Assembly: GCF_000336555.1 (NCBI RefSeq)
Contig: NZ_KB375281.1
Location: 2,379,955-2,429,853 of the forward strand
From: Afipia clevelandensis ATCC 49720
GTDB taxonomy: Bacteria > Pseudomonadota > Alphaproteobacteria > Rhizobiales > Xanthobacteraceae
Length of the DNA stretch: 49,899 bases
Direction: 5' to 3'
Under the pieces are notes generated by a model. The model saw only the letters and a program-made list of their open reading frames with translations, ran no database searches and was not told the origin of the DNA. Positions 8,730-17,596 of this stretch are shown here, in pieces. How positions within the stretch are numbered: position 1 is the stretch's first letter; every line of letters starts with the position of its first letter. Made by a program: the position numbers and the translations under genes.

Positions 8730-10079
8730 TCAAGCCGCCGCGGATGCTGTGCCGAGTGCCGAAACGATCATGTCGACGGCCTCCTCGACGAGATCGCGGT
8801 TGTCGCCCTCGCCCATCACGCGGATCACCGGTTCGGTGCCGCTCGGACGGATTAGCAAACGGCCGCTGCCGTTCAGACGCTTCTCGGCATCGAGGATCGC
8901 GGACTTCACGCCGGGATTGTCGAGCGGCTTGCCGGTGCGGTAACGCACGTTCTTGAGAATCTGCGGCATCGCCTCGAAGCGGTGGCAGACTTCCGAAACC
9001 GGGCGACCGAGGCGCTGCACCACGGCCAGCACCTGCAACGCGGCGACGAAACCGTCGCCGGTGGTGGCGAAGTCGGACATGATGATGTGGCCGGACGGCT
9101 CGCCGCCGAGGTTGTAGCCGCCCTTCAGCATCTGCTCGAGCACATAGCGGTCGCCGACCGGCGTGCGCAGCAGCTCGATACCCTGCTCTTTCAGGAAACG
9201 CTCGAGACCCAGATTCGACATCACGGTGGCGACGATGCCCGGCTTCGCCAGACGGCCGTCGTCCTTCCAGCTCTGCGCGATGACGGCGAGCAACTGGTCG
9301 CCATCGACCACATGGCCGCGCTCGTCCACGATGATGACGCGGTCGGCGTCGCCATCGAGCGCGATGCCGATGTCGGCGCGCATCTCGCGCACCTTGCGCG
9401 ACAGCGCATCCGGCGAAGTCGATCCGCAGTCCTTGTTGATATTGAAACCATCCGGCTCGACGCCGATGGAGATGACATCCGCGCCAAGCTCCCACAGCGC
9501 TTCCGGCACCACCTTGTAGGCGGCGCCGTTGGCACAATCGACCACCACGCGCAGACCGTCGAGGCTGAGATCGCGCGGCAGGGTGCGCTTGGCGAATTCG
9601 ATGTAGCGGTCATGCACCCCGTCGATGCGGCGGGCGCGGCCGAGACTGGCGCTCTGGGCGAGACGCTTGTCGAGATTGTCGTCCATCAACTGTTCGATCT
9701 GCGTTTCCACATCGTCGGACAGCTTGAAGCCGGCGGGGCCGAACAGCTTGATGCCGTTGTCGTCGAACAGGTTATGCGAGGCGGAAATCATCACGCCGAG
9801 ATCGGCGCGCATCGATTTGGTCAGCATCGCCACAGCCGGCGTCGGCATCGGGCCGAGCAACAGCACGTCCATGCCCACGGACGTGAAGCCCGCAACCATC
9901 GCGTTCTCGATCATGTAGCCCGACAGGCGGGTGTCCTTGCCGATCACCACGCGATGGCGATGATCGCCGCGCTGAAACACCAGCCCGGCGGCCTGGCCGA
10001 CCTTGAGCGCCAGTTCCGGCGTGATCAGACCATTGGCGCGGCCGCGAATGCCGTCGGTCCCGAAATATTTGCGCACCAT
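8730..10079 (-). CDS. glmM: phosphoglucosamine mutase GlmM
   Basis: Interconverts glucosamine-6-phosphate and glucosamine-1-phosphate on the way to UDP-GlcNAc for peptidoglycan and lipid A. The 449 residues carry all four phosphohexomutase elements. The active-site serine loop is MISASHN with the phosphorylated Ser at 101. The metal-binding loop is ALDGDADR near 240. The sugar-binding loop is EPSGH. The phosphate-binding loop is RPSGTEP near the C-terminus. The N-terminus begins [12 protein letters not shown] as in all GlmM. The residue after SHN is Leu rather than the usual Pro. The usual alphaproteobacterial neighbours ftsH and folP are not upstream, so the gene appears to stand alone here. 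Confidence 0.97.
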   Translation of the reverse strand: MVRKYFGTDGIRGRANGLITPELALKVGQAAGLVFQRGDHRHRVVIGKDTRLSGYMIENAMVAGFTSVGMDVLLLGPMPTPAVAMLTKSMRADLGVMISASHNLFDDNGIKLFGPAGFKLSDDVETQIEQLMDDNLDKRLAQSASLGRARRIDGVHDRYIEFAKRTLPRDLSLDGLRVVVDCANGAAYKVVPEALWELGADVISIGVEPDGFNINKDCGSTSPDALSRKVREMRADIGIALDGDADRVIIVDERGHVVDGDQLLAVIAQSWKDDGRLAKPGIVATVMSNLGLERFLKEQGIELLRTPVGDRYVLEQMLKGGYNLGGEPSGHIIMSDFATTGDGFVAALQVLAVVQRLGRPVSEVCHRFEAMPQILKNVRYRTGKPLDNPGVKSAILDAEKRLNGSGRLLIRPSGTEPVIRVMGEGDNRDLVEEAVDMIVSALGTASAAA

Positions 10080-10217
10080 GAATTCCCCTGTTCCGCCGAG
10101 TCTCTGGCCAGGCTTCGTGAAGTACCGGCCGGCTCTGGCGAACGCCCCATTGTAGCGGAGAGCACGTTATAAAGCCTCTGCGAGGGGAAATTCTTCAAAA
10201 AATATGATGAATCATTA

Positions 10218-10240
10218 CCGCCGCCCAAGGCGGGCGGCGG
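10218..10240. repeat. GC-rich hairpin upstream of glmM
   Basis: CCGCCGCCC-AAG-CGGGCGGCGG forms a compact hairpin in an AT-rich 218-base gap. Flanking T and A runs are not adjacent, so its use as a terminator for the small minus-strand genes is doubtful. Confidence 0.4.
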
Positions 10241-10297
10241 CGCTTATCCAATTGAAATATAATGATATTTATCTCGATTGACGCCGGAAACCGGGCG

Positions 10298-10710
<413 letters not shown>

Positions 10711-10799
10711 CGCGCTCTCCAAAAGGATGGCGGCTGTTTGCGCGCGCCTCAACCATGATAGATGATTGCGGGAAGAAAAAATTCAATGAGGACGCGCCC

Positions 10800-11957
10800 A
10801 TGAAGAACATCACCTGCATCGAGGACCTGCGGCAGATTCACAAGCGCCGCGTGCCGAAGCCCTTCTTCGATTATGTGGACGGCGGCTCCTATGCGGAAGA
10901 AACCCTGCGCGCGAACATCAGCGACATGCAGAAGTTCAAGTTTCGCCAGCGCATCCTCGTCGACATCTCGAAGCGTGAACTCAACACCACCATCCTCGGC
11001 GAACCGGCTGCGATGCCGCTGATCCTCGCGCCGATCGGCTCGGGCGGACTTCAGCATATGGACGGAGAAATCTACGCCTGCCGCGCCGCGCAGAAGGTTG
11101 GCATTCCCTACACGCTCTCCACCATGTCGATCTGCTCGATCGAGGACGTCGCCGCGAATGTCGACAAGCCGTTCTGGTTTCAGCTCTATGTGATGAAGGA
11201 CCGGGGTTTCGCGAAGTCGCTGATCGAGCGCGCCATCGCCGCCAAGTGCAGCGCGCTGGTGCTCACGGTCGACCTGCAGGTGCTCGGCCAGCGCCACGCC
11301 GACGTCAAGAACGGCCTGACCGTGCCGCCCAAACTCGCGACGCTGCGAAACCTGATCGACTTCGCGACCAAGCCAGCCTGGGTCATGGGCATGCTCAAGG
11401 GCAAGAGCCGGAATTTCGGCAACATCACCGGCCATGTGAAGGGCGCGGGCGATCTCGGCTCCACCTCGGAGTGGGTAGCCTCGCAGTTCGACCAGTCGCT
11501 GAACTGGAAGGACGTCGAATGGATCCGCTCGATCTGGCCCGGCAAGCTCATCATCAAGGGCATTCTCGACGTGGTCGATGCGCGCGAGGCGGTGAAGACC
11601 GGCGCGGAGGCCATCGTGGTCTCCAACCATGGCGGACGGCAGCTTGACGGCGCACCGTCGTCGATTTCGGTGCTGCCGGAGATTGTACAGGATGTCGGCT
11701 CGCAAACCGAAATCATGTTCGACGGCGGCATCCGCACCGGACAGGACGTGATGCGCGCGCTCGCGCTCGGCGCGAAGTCCTGCATGATCGGCCGCGCCTA
11801 TATCTACGGCCTCGGCGCCGGCGGACAGGAAGGCGTGGAGTTGGCGCTGGACCTGATCGGCAAGGAACTGAGCACGACCATGGGCCTCACCGGCATCAAC
11901 CGCATCGACGAAATCGACCGCCATGTGCTGACGGACCACATGCAGACCAATGCGTGA
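10800..11957 (+). CDS. lldD: FMN-dependent alpha-hydroxyacid dehydrogenase, L-lactate dehydrogenase type
   Basis: Oxidises an L-2-hydroxyacid, most likely L-lactate to pyruvate, passing electrons from FMN to the respiratory chain. The 385 residues begin MKNITCIEDLRQIHKRRVPKPFFDYVDGG, the standard start of the family. FMN-binding segments include ILAPIGSGGL and FQLYVMKDR. The substrate/catalytic motif SNHGGRQLDGAPSS places the proton-abstracting His at about 277. DGGIRTGQDVMRALALGA binds the FMN phosphate. The ATG at 10800 is chosen over 10755 because the family starts here. Lactate, glycolate and mandelate dehydrogenases share this fold, so the exact substrate is inferred. It is the only plus-strand gene in this stretch. 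Confidence 0.9.
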   Translation: MKNITCIEDLRQIHKRRVPKPFFDYVDGGSYAEETLRANISDMQKFKFRQRILVDISKRELNTTILGEPAAMPLILAPIGSGGLQHMDGEIYACRAAQKVGIPYTLSTMSICSIEDVAANVDKPFWFQLYVMKDRGFAKSLIERAIAAKCSALVLTVDLQVLGQRHADVKNGLTVPPKLATLRNLIDFATKPAWVMGMLKGKSRNFGNITGHVKGAGDLGSTSEWVASQFDQSLNWKDVEWIRSIWPGKLIIKGILDVVDAREAVKTGAEAIVVSNHGGRQLDGAPSSISVLPEIVQDVGSQTEIMFDGGIRTGQDVMRALALGAKSCMIGRAYIYGLGAGGQEGVELALDLIGKELSTTMGLTGINRIDEIDRHVLTDHMQTNA

Positions 11958-11966
11958 ACCGTTCTT

Positions 11967-12113
11967 CCTCCCCTCTCCCCTTGCGGGAGAGGGTGGCGAA
12001 ATCGAGTGAAACGAGATTGAGCCGGGTGAGGGGTCGAAGCGGCTGCTGAGAGAACCCCCTCACCCGCCTTCGCTTCGCTCATGCACCTTCTCCCACAAGG
12101 GGAGAGGGGAAGA
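11967..12113. repeat. large composite CTCTCCCC/GGTGAGGGG palindrome
   Basis: This block spans two CTCCCC...GGGGAG hairpins with inner arms GGGTGAGGGG and CCCCTCACCC that pair with each other. The copy sits just past the lldD stop codon and just past the end of the small minus-strand gene at 12150. It therefore serves as the boundary between convergent genes and may terminate both. The same family occurs at 1936-2049. Confidence 0.75.
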
Positions 12114-12149
12114 ATTGCATCAGCCGAGAAACATGTTCGCGTCCAATAT

Positions 12150-12452
12150 CTACTGACAACTCCACGTCGTCGTCTTGTCCGCAGCCATCGTAGCCGTACA
12201 GGCCTTCTGCTGGACCGCATCCGATCCCGGCGCCTTGAACTTCACGTAACCCGCCAATTCGCGCGGCGCGCCGCGGAGCATGCTCACCTCGGCCACTGTC
12301 ATGCCTTTGGCGGTGAAATCGTCGGTGATCTTCTTCTTGATATCGTCGATCTCGGCGGGATTGAAACCCTGCGTGCCGCGATAGCTCGTATAGGCGCTGA
12401 CCGCGACCAGAACGAGCGCGACGACAACGATGATTTTTCCGGTTCTGTTCAA
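12150..12452 (-). CDS. small membrane-anchored or secreted protein of unknown function
   Basis: 100 residues from a TTG at 12452, which has AAGGA 6 bases upstream. The N-terminus (KIIVVVALVLVAVSAYTSY) is a signal anchor or signal peptide. It is followed by a mixed-charge domain with the segment IDDIKKKITDDFTAKGMTVAEVSMLRGAPRELAGYVKF and two C-terminal cysteines (KACTATM and WSCQ). The Cys pair in an exported domain suggests a disulfide. I do not recognise the family, though the layout resembles small periplasmic proteins whose core domain bends back to the membrane. It lies 114 bases downstream of aroE on the same strand, with a palindromic repeat between them. Confidence 0.7.
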   Translation of the reverse strand: MNRTGKIIVVVALVLVAVSAYTSYRGTQGFNPAEIDDIKKKITDDFTAKGMTVAEVSMLRGAPRELAGYVKFKAPGSDAVQQKACTATMAADKTTTWSCQ

Positions 12453-12483
12453 GGCTGGTCCTTGTTTCGAGCGTGCTGAATAT

Positions 12484-12560
12484 CGTCATTGCGAGGAGCA
12501 AAGCGACGAAGCAATCCATTGCAAGAAGAAGTGGGTTGCTTCGCTTCGCTCGCAATGACG
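12484..12560. repeat. CGTCATTGCGAG palindrome, copy 1 (inverted orientation)
   Basis: First of six copies in the window. It starts with the long arm (GCGAGGAGCAAAGCGACGAAGCAATCCA) and ends with the shorter complementary arm ending GCAATGACG. Copies at 17498, 26656, 29795 and 39348 have the opposite orientation; the one at 49142 matches this one. It lies in the gap between aroE and the small secreted protein. Confidence 0.88.
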
Positions 12561-12566
12561 ACGACG

Positions 12567-13400
12567 TTACTTCACCAAGTCCGCTTCGACCAGCGCGCGC
12601 AGGTCCAGTGTGACAGTGGGACGCTTGCCGAACCACAGTTCAAAGCCGCGCACGGCCTGATGCAGCAGCATGCCGAGGCCGTCGGCGGTCTTCAGACCTC
12701 GCGCTTTCGCTGCGGCCAGCAATGGCGTTTCTAGCGGCACATAGACAAGGTCCGCGACGGTCGCGGTTGCGGGAAGCGCGCCGATATCAATATCGAGTGC
12801 GGGCTGCCCCTTCATGCCCAGCGATGTGGTGTTCACCAGAAGCCCCGCGCGCGGCAGCACGTCGCCAATGCTATCCCATGCCAGCGGCCTGACCCGTTCG
12901 CCGAACTGCTCCGCCAGTGCCTGCGAGCGCGACGCGGTGCGGTTGGCCAGATGCACCCGCGCGATGCCGCGCTCCAGCAGACCGAAGATCACCGCGCGCG
13001 CGGAGCCGCCCGCGCCCAGCACCAGCACATCGTCGGCGCTGTCCCATCCCGGCGCGCTGGCGTCGAGATTGCCGATGAACCCTTCGACATCGGTGTTGGT
13101 CGAACGCAGTTCGCCGTCATTGTCGAAGTAGAGCGTGTTGGCCGCGCCGACCGCCGTGGCCCGCGCGTCCGCAAGCGTCAGCGCGCGCGCCTGCTCCTTG
13201 TGCGGAATCGTGACATTGGCGCCGCGATAGCCGCGCGCCTCAAGATTTGCGATGAACTTCGCAAACGCCTGCGGCTCCACCGCCTCGATGCGATAATCGC
13301 CGTCGATGCCGAACGACGTCAGCCAGTATTTGTGAATCAGCGGCGAACGCGAATGCGCCGCGGGCCAGCCGATCAGACATGCGGCGGGAGTGATGCTCAT
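12567..13400 (-). CDS. aroE: shikimate dehydrogenase AroE
   Basis: NADP-dependent reduction of 3-dehydroshikimate to shikimate in the aromatic amino acid pathway. The 277 residues have the substrate-binding start (LIGWPAAHSRSPLIHKYWL, with the Ser-x-Ser pair). The catalytic Lys and Asn follow in GANVTIPHKEQA. The Rossmann loop VLGAGGSARAVIFGLLE is next, with the NADP phosphate-binding NRTASRSQALA segment after it. The last part has the conserved GxGMLLHQAVRGFELWFG. Downstream are a palindromic repeat and a small unrelated gene; the common rhizobial partners coaE and dnaQ are not next to it. Assignment is secure. Confidence 0.96.
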   Translation of the reverse strand: MSITPAACLIGWPAAHSRSPLIHKYWLTSFGIDGDYRIEAVEPQAFAKFIANLEARGYRGANVTIPHKEQARALTLADARATAVGAANTLYFDNDGELRSTNTDVEGFIGNLDASAPGWDSADDVLVLGAGGSARAVIFGLLERGIARVHLANRTASRSQALAEQFGERVRPLAWDSIGDVLPRAGLLVNTTSLGMKGQPALDIDIGALPATATVADLVYVPLETPLLAAAKARGLKTADGLGMLLHQAVRGFELWFGKRPTVTLDLRALVEADLVK

Positions 13401-13424
13401 TTGGATTGATTCCAGACGTCTCTT

Positions 13425-14756
13425 TCATTCCGTGCGGGCGGACGGTTGTCGCCGCCCGCGCCAGAGGAATATCAAAGCGCCCAGCAAAGCGCCAACGGCA
13501 ATGCCCTCGGCAAGACCGATAAAAATGGTGAGCAGGAATGTCGCAAGCAGCATCAGCGCCGTGTCATACGCGCGAAGCTGCGTCATGAATTCGTGTTTCT
13601 CCGCCATGTTCCACGCCACCACGGCAAGGACGCCGGCCAGCGCCGCCAGCGGAATGTAGCTCGCCAGCGGCGCAGCCAGCAGCATGAAGGCGAGCAGGAA
13701 CACCGAATGCAGCATCCCCGCGACGGGGCTTCGCGCACCGGCGCGGACATTGGTCGCGGTGCGCGCGATAGTGCCGGTAACGCAGATGCCACCGAACAGC
13801 GCCGAGCCGATATTGGCAAGGCCCTGCGCCACCAGTTCGCCATTGGAGCGGTGACGCCGCCCGGTCATGCCGTCCGCGACAACGGCGGACAGCAGCGACT
13901 CGATCGCGCCCAGCACCGCGAACATGATGGCGTCGGGCAGCACGGCCTCCAACTTCGCCAGCGTGATCGCCGGAAACGACGGCATCGGGAACGACTGCGG
14001 AATGCCACCAAAGCGCGTGCCGATGGTTTCCACCGGCAACGCCAGCAGCGCGGCGGCGACGCTTGTGGCGGCGACAGCAATCAGCATGCCGGGCCAGGTG
14101 GGGCGAACCCTGCGCACGCCGAGTATGATGCCGATGGTCACCAGCGAAATCGCAACCGCCGCGATATTCGTTGTGCCGATGGCGCGGCCGAGCGCTTCGA
14201 GTTTTGGAACAAGCTCGCCCGGCTCCTTGCCCGGCAGCGTGATGCCGAAGAGATCGCGAATCTGGCTGGCAAAGATGATGACGGCGATCCCTGCGGTGAA
14301 TCCCACCGTCACCGGATGCGGAATGTAGCGAATGTAGCTGCCGATGCGCAGCAGTCCTGCAACGACCAGGAACAGTCCAGCCATCATCGTCGCCAGCAGC
14401 ACGCCCTCGATTCCATGACGCGCCATCGAGGCGGCGACCAGCACGATGAACGCGCCCGCAGGCCCGCCGATCTGAAACCGGCTGCCGCCGAGCAGCGAGA
14501 CAAGAAAGCCGCCGAAGATCGCGGCGTGGAGTCCACGGTCGGGCGTGGTGCCGGATGCGATGGCAATCGCCATCGACAGCGGCAGCGCGACAATGGCGAC
14601 GGTCAGGCCCGCAACGACATCGGCGCGGAAGGCGTCGAGACTGTAGCCCTCACGCAGCACCGTGAGGGTTTTCGGCATGAACATGTCCGAGGAGGCCTGC
14701 TGCGGCTGGCTCGGCTCTGGGCTCGTTGCATCCATCGGTCTGCACCCGTGGTCCAT
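13425..14756 (-). CDS. SulP-family anion transporter without STAS domain
   Basis: 443 residues with about ten to twelve membrane helices. It starts with the SulP entry segment DVVAGLTVAIVALPLSMAIAIASG and GLHAAIFGGFLVSLLGGS. It continues with GGPAGAFIVLVAA, PHPVTVGFTAGIAVIIFASQI and a late AIESLLSAVVADGMTGRRHRSNGELVAQGLANI, which matches the conserved ESLLSAxVADxxxGxxHxxNxEL signature. Family members carry sulfate, bicarbonate or dicarboxylates. The usual C-terminal STAS regulatory domain is absent: the protein ends shortly after the last helix. The start codon at 14756 is 17 bases after the stop of an XRE regulator, so the two form an operon. The control of the pair is described at the operator near 15090. 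Confidence 0.9.
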   Translation of the reverse strand: MDHGCRPMDATSPEPSQPQQASSDMFMPKTLTVLREGYSLDAFRADVVAGLTVAIVALPLSMAIAIASGTTPDRGLHAAIFGGFLVSLLGGSRFQIGGPAGAFIVLVAASMARHGIEGVLLATMMAGLFLVVAGLLRIGSYIRYIPHPVTVGFTAGIAVIIFASQIRDLFGITLPGKEPGELVPKLEALGRAIGTTNIAAVAISLVTIGIILGVRRVRPTWPGMLIAVAATSVAAALLALPVETIGTRFGGIPQSFPMPSFPAITLAKLEAVLPDAIMFAVLGAIESLLSAVVADGMTGRRHRSNGELVAQGLANIGSALFGGICVTGTIARTATNVRAGARSPVAGMLHSVFLLAFMLLAAPLASYIPLAALAGVLAVVAWNMAEKHEFMTQLRAYDTALMLLATFLLTIFIGLAEGIAVGALLGALIFLWRGRRQPSARTE

Positions 14757-14773
14757 GCCGGCGCGTCACCGGC

Positions 14774-15031
14774 TCAATGTTGCGGAGGCTCCTTCAGCCG
14801 CACGCCCCGGCCGCCGCCTTCGCTGCGTGCGTTGTCGCCGATCAGGTCGACGCCGGCCCGGTTCAGCGCGTCGACCACCTTGGTCAGGGAGTCGACAACG
14901 CCCCGCACCACGCCGCTGCTGGCCTCCATCCGCTGGATGGTGGGAAGCGACACGCCGGACAATTCCGCGAGGGTCTTCTGGTCTATGCCCAGCAGCGCCC
15001 GCGCGGCGCGCATCTGCGACGATGTGATCAC
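14774..15031 (-). CDS. XRE-family helix-turn-helix regulator
   Basis: 85 residues. The helix-turn-helix covers about residues 4-35 (MRAARALLGIDQKTLAELSG-VSLPTIQRME). A helical part (VVDSLTKVVDALNRAGVDLIGD) follows, with a short Gly/Arg-rich end. It is of the compact single-domain type. It lies directly upstream of the SulP transporter gene on the same strand. A 19-bp palindrome sits about 51 bases before its start, so it is most probably an autorepressor that sets transporter expression. It could be an antitoxin-like regulator, but no toxin gene is adjacent. The ATG at 15031 is the only reasonable start. Confidence 0.85.
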   Translation of the reverse strand: MITSSQMRAARALLGIDQKTLAELSGVSLPTIQRMEASSGVVRGVVDSLTKVVDALNRAGVDLIGDNARSEGGGRGVRLKEPPQH

Positions 15032-15081
15032 GGTCAGGATTCCATTTCAGGCAAGCAGAATGCAACTAAAAAACTGCTCTA

Positions 15082-15100
15082 ATGATGTATAATACATCAT
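15082..15100. promoter_or_regulatory. 19-bp palindromic operator upstream of the XRE-SulP operon
   Basis: ATGATGTAT-A-ATACATCAT is a perfect 9+1+9 palindrome, AT-rich in GC-rich surroundings. It overlaps TATAAT/ATTATA, a good -10 element on either strand. It lies 51 bases upstream of the XRE start. Symmetry, length and position fit a dimeric XRE repressor site. Direct inference: binding here would block its own promoter. Confidence 0.75.
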
Positions 15101-15144
15101 CGAAAGCCGTTTTGCATCTGAATTCGACCACGAACGCAATTTTC

Positions 15145-15176
15145 CACCTCTCCCCGTTCGTTACGGGAAGAGGTGA
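15145..15176. repeat. CACCTCTCCCCG...CGGGAAGAGGTG palindrome
   Basis: A single hairpin copy of the CTCTCCCC family, between the XRE operator region and the end of the EF-G-like gene. On the minus strand it lies after the stop codon of the EF-G-like gene and could end that transcript. Confidence 0.65.
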
Positions 15177-15213
15177 AGAATCTCGCATTTCTGTTCGTAA
15201 CCGGCTCCGCCCC

Positions 15214-17280
15214 CTACGCCGCCGCGCTGTGGGCGGCGATGATCTGGTCCGCCGCACGGCCGATCACCTCCGCCATGTGGTCGAACTGCCGGGTGAAGCC
15301 GCCCGATCCCGCGGTCGCCGAGCGCACCTCCACAATGAGATCGCCGATTTCCGCTTCCGGCATCATCGCCCGCACCACATCCCAGCCGGTCCAGCCCTCG
15401 CGGGTGTCGAAGCCGAGAATCTGGCCGCGCCGCCCAGACAGGATCGAGTTGATCTTCGCCGTCGCATCGGTGGGGCAGACGATCTCGACCACATGAATCG
15501 GCTCCAGCAGCACCGGCGCGCATTGCGGCAGCGCTTCGGCGACGCCGATCCGCGCCGCCGTCCGGAACGCCTGATCGGACGAGTCGACACTGTGATAGGA
15601 GCCATCGGTTAGCGTCACTTCGATGTCGATCACCGGGAAGCCGAGCGGGCCGCGCGACATGCCGTCGCCGACGCCCTCCTCGACAGCACCGATATAGTTT
15701 TTCGGCACCGCGCCGCCGACAATCTTTTCACGGAAGACGACACCGCTGCCGCGCGGCAACGGTTTCACATCCAGCACCACATCGCCGAACTGGCCGTGTC
15801 CGCCCGACTGCTTCTTGTGCCGCCCGCGCTGGGTGACGGTCTTGCGGATGGTTTCCTGATAGCCGACCGGCGGCGCATGCTGTTTCACGCTGACGCCGAA
15901 GCGATCCTTGAGCCGCTCCACCGCGACGCGCAGATGCATTTCGCCCTGCCCCCACAGCACCATTTCATGGGTCAGCGGATTGTGGACCACACTGAGCGAC
16001 GGGTCTTCCTCCACCAGCCGCGTCAGCGCCTGACCGAGCTTGACGTCATCCTTCCGGTCCGTCGCTGCAAGCGCCGTTGCCAGTACAGGCGGCGTCGCCG
16101 CAACATCAATGATCGACGCAGGCGTTGTCTTGCCTGTCGTCAGCGTTTCGCCGGTGTGAACCGCATCGAGCTTGCCGAGCGACACCGTATCGCCCGCGGC
16201 CGCAGATGAACGCTTGGCATCGGCACCGCCGTTCGGCGTCAGAATGCCGGACACACGTCCATTGCCGCCGCCGGAGGACTGGATGGTGTCGCCATCGGCG
16301 ATGTGGCCGCGCAGGATGCGCGTCAGCGAGAGCTTGCCGCCGTGCTGAAGATGCGTGGTCTTCATCACGTAAGCCAGCGCGGTCTTCTCATCCGAGATGC
16401 CGAGACGCGCAGCCGTTGCCGCCACGCCGGGCGCTTCATGGCGCAGCGCCTTCATCAGCCGCAGCACGCCGTTCTCGCGGGTGGCGCAGCCGAGCAGCAC
16501 CGGACAGATCTGCCCTTCACGCAGCTCGCTGGCGAGATCGTCGAACACCGCATCGCGCGGCGGCGGGATGTCTTCGAGCAACTGTTCAAGCAACCGGTCG
16601 TCATGATCGGCGAGCTTTTCCAGCATGCTGAGCCGGGCTTCCTTCTCGCGGTCGAGATCGCCCGCCTCGAGGTCGATCACTTCCGACGGCATGTGCTCGC
16701 GATAAACAAAGGCGCGCTCCAGCGCGAGATCGACGAAGCCGGCGATCAGGTCGCCCTTCCAGATCGGAATCTGCCGCAGCACCAGCGGCGTGCGCGAGGC
16801 CGGCTGCAATGTCGCCAGCGTTTCGCGGATGCGCTTGTTGGCCTTGTCGATCTTGTTGAGGAACAGGAAGCGCGGAACGCCCATGTCCTCAAGTTCGCGC
16901 ATGATGATCTGCAGTTGCGGCAGCTTGCGCTCGTCGGCCTCGCACACGACCACGGCGGCGTCCACGGCGGGCAATGCGGCGCGCATGTCATGCGCGAATT
17001 CGACCGAGCCGGGACAGTCGATGAAGGTGTAGCTGTCGCCCATGAAAGTGGTGGTCGCGGCGGTCATGCCGACGCTCATGCGATGGCTGCGCGCCTCCGG
17101 AGACGAATCCCCGACGGTGTTGCCTGCTTCGACGCTGCCTGCTTTGGGAATGGCCCCGGTCCGGGCCAGGATTGCTTCGAGTAAAGAGGTCTTGCCACTC
17201 TGGAATGGGCCCACCAGTGCGATGCACCGGGGACCTCGGGGACTTCTCAGGTTGTCTTGCCGTCCAGCGTCTTGTCCCAT
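15214..17280 (-). CDS. EF-G-like translational GTPase with altered G motifs
   Basis: 688 residues with the five-domain layout of elongation factor G. The GTPase domain has P-loop GPFQSGKTS (24-32) and NKID (142-145). Domains II-III include SLGKLDAVHTGETL. Domain IV holds the GGHGQFGDVVLDVKPLPRGSGV block, and domain V holds IEPIHVVEIVCP-type strands. Two changes stand out. The P-loop has Pro-Phe-Gln-Ser where true EF-G has His-Val-Asp-Ala. Switch II reads DCPGSVEF (88-95) instead of DTPGHVDF, so Ser92 replaces the His that positions the attacking water. The protein is therefore an EF-G-like paralogue, not the housekeeping factor, and may hydrolyse GTP slowly. It is flanked by unrelated genes with no str-operon context. 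Confidence 0.88.
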   Translation of the reverse strand: MGQDAGRQDNLRSPRGPRCIALVGPFQSGKTSLLEAILARTGAIPKAGSVEAGNTVGDSSPEARSHRMSVGMTAATTTFMGDSYTFIDCPGSVEFAHDMRAALPAVDAAVVVCEADERKLPQLQIIMRELEDMGVPRFLFLNKIDKANKRIRETLATLQPASRTPLVLRQIPIWKGDLIAGFVDLALERAFVYREHMPSEVIDLEAGDLDREKEARLSMLEKLADHDDRLLEQLLEDIPPPRDAVFDDLASELREGQICPVLLGCATRENGVLRLMKALRHEAPGVAATAARLGISDEKTALAYVMKTTHLQHGGKLSLTRILRGHIADGDTIQSSGGGNGRVSGILTPNGGADAKRSSAAAGDTVSLGKLDAVHTGETLTTGKTTPASIIDVAATPPVLATALAATDRKDDVKLGQALTRLVEEDPSLSVVHNPLTHEMVLWGQGEMHLRVAVERLKDRFGVSVKQHAPPVGYQETIRKTVTQRGRHKKQSGGHGQFGDVVLDVKPLPRGSGVVFREKIVGGAVPKNYIGAVEEGVGDGMSRGPLGFPVIDIEVTLTDGSYHSVDSSDQAFRTAARIGVAEALPQCAPVLLEPIHVVEIVCPTDATAKINSILSGRRGQILGFDTREGWTGWDVVRAMMPEAEIGDLIVEVRSATAGSGGFTRQFDHMAEVIGRAADQIIAAHSAAA

Positions 17281-17497
17281 TTGCCGTCTCCTGTCTGGAG
17301 CACGGCCCGCATCAAGCAGTCCCGGCGAAGTGCATCCGGTCGCCGCCGGAACGCTCTGACTTCAATGTTGCGCGCATTCCGCTCGCGCCAATCCCACTTC
17401 TGCGGAATGCGCTCATGCGGGTCGGCACTTCTGATCGTCTCAAGCGGCGATGCGGTTGGCAAGCGCGAAACATGCCGCTGCGCAGCAATGTGATGTT

Positions 17498-17580
17498 GTC
17501 ATTGCGAGCGAAGCGAAGCAATCCACTCTTGAAATGTCAAAGAATGGATTGCTTCGTCGCAAACGCTCCTCGCAATGACG
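17498..17580. repeat. CGTCATTGCGAG palindrome, copy 2
   Basis: Short arm first (GCGAGCGAAGCGAAGCAATCCA), loop ACTCTTGAAATGTCAAAGAA-like, long arm second, ending CGCAATGACG. It lies between a DUF992 gene and the EF-G-like gene, both on the minus strand. The rest of the 17281-17597 gap shows no convincing gene. Confidence 0.88.
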
Positions 17581-17596
17581 AGTGAAACTAGAATTC

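Noticed and set aside
7267-8943. 558-codon plus-strand frame over the MFS gene and the end of glmM
   Set aside because: Shadow of real minus-strand genes, low complexity with His/Arg/Glu bias.
13446-15092. 548-codon plus-strand frame over the SulP-XRE operon
   Set aside because: Arg/Gln/His-biased composition and no family; complement of two clear genes.
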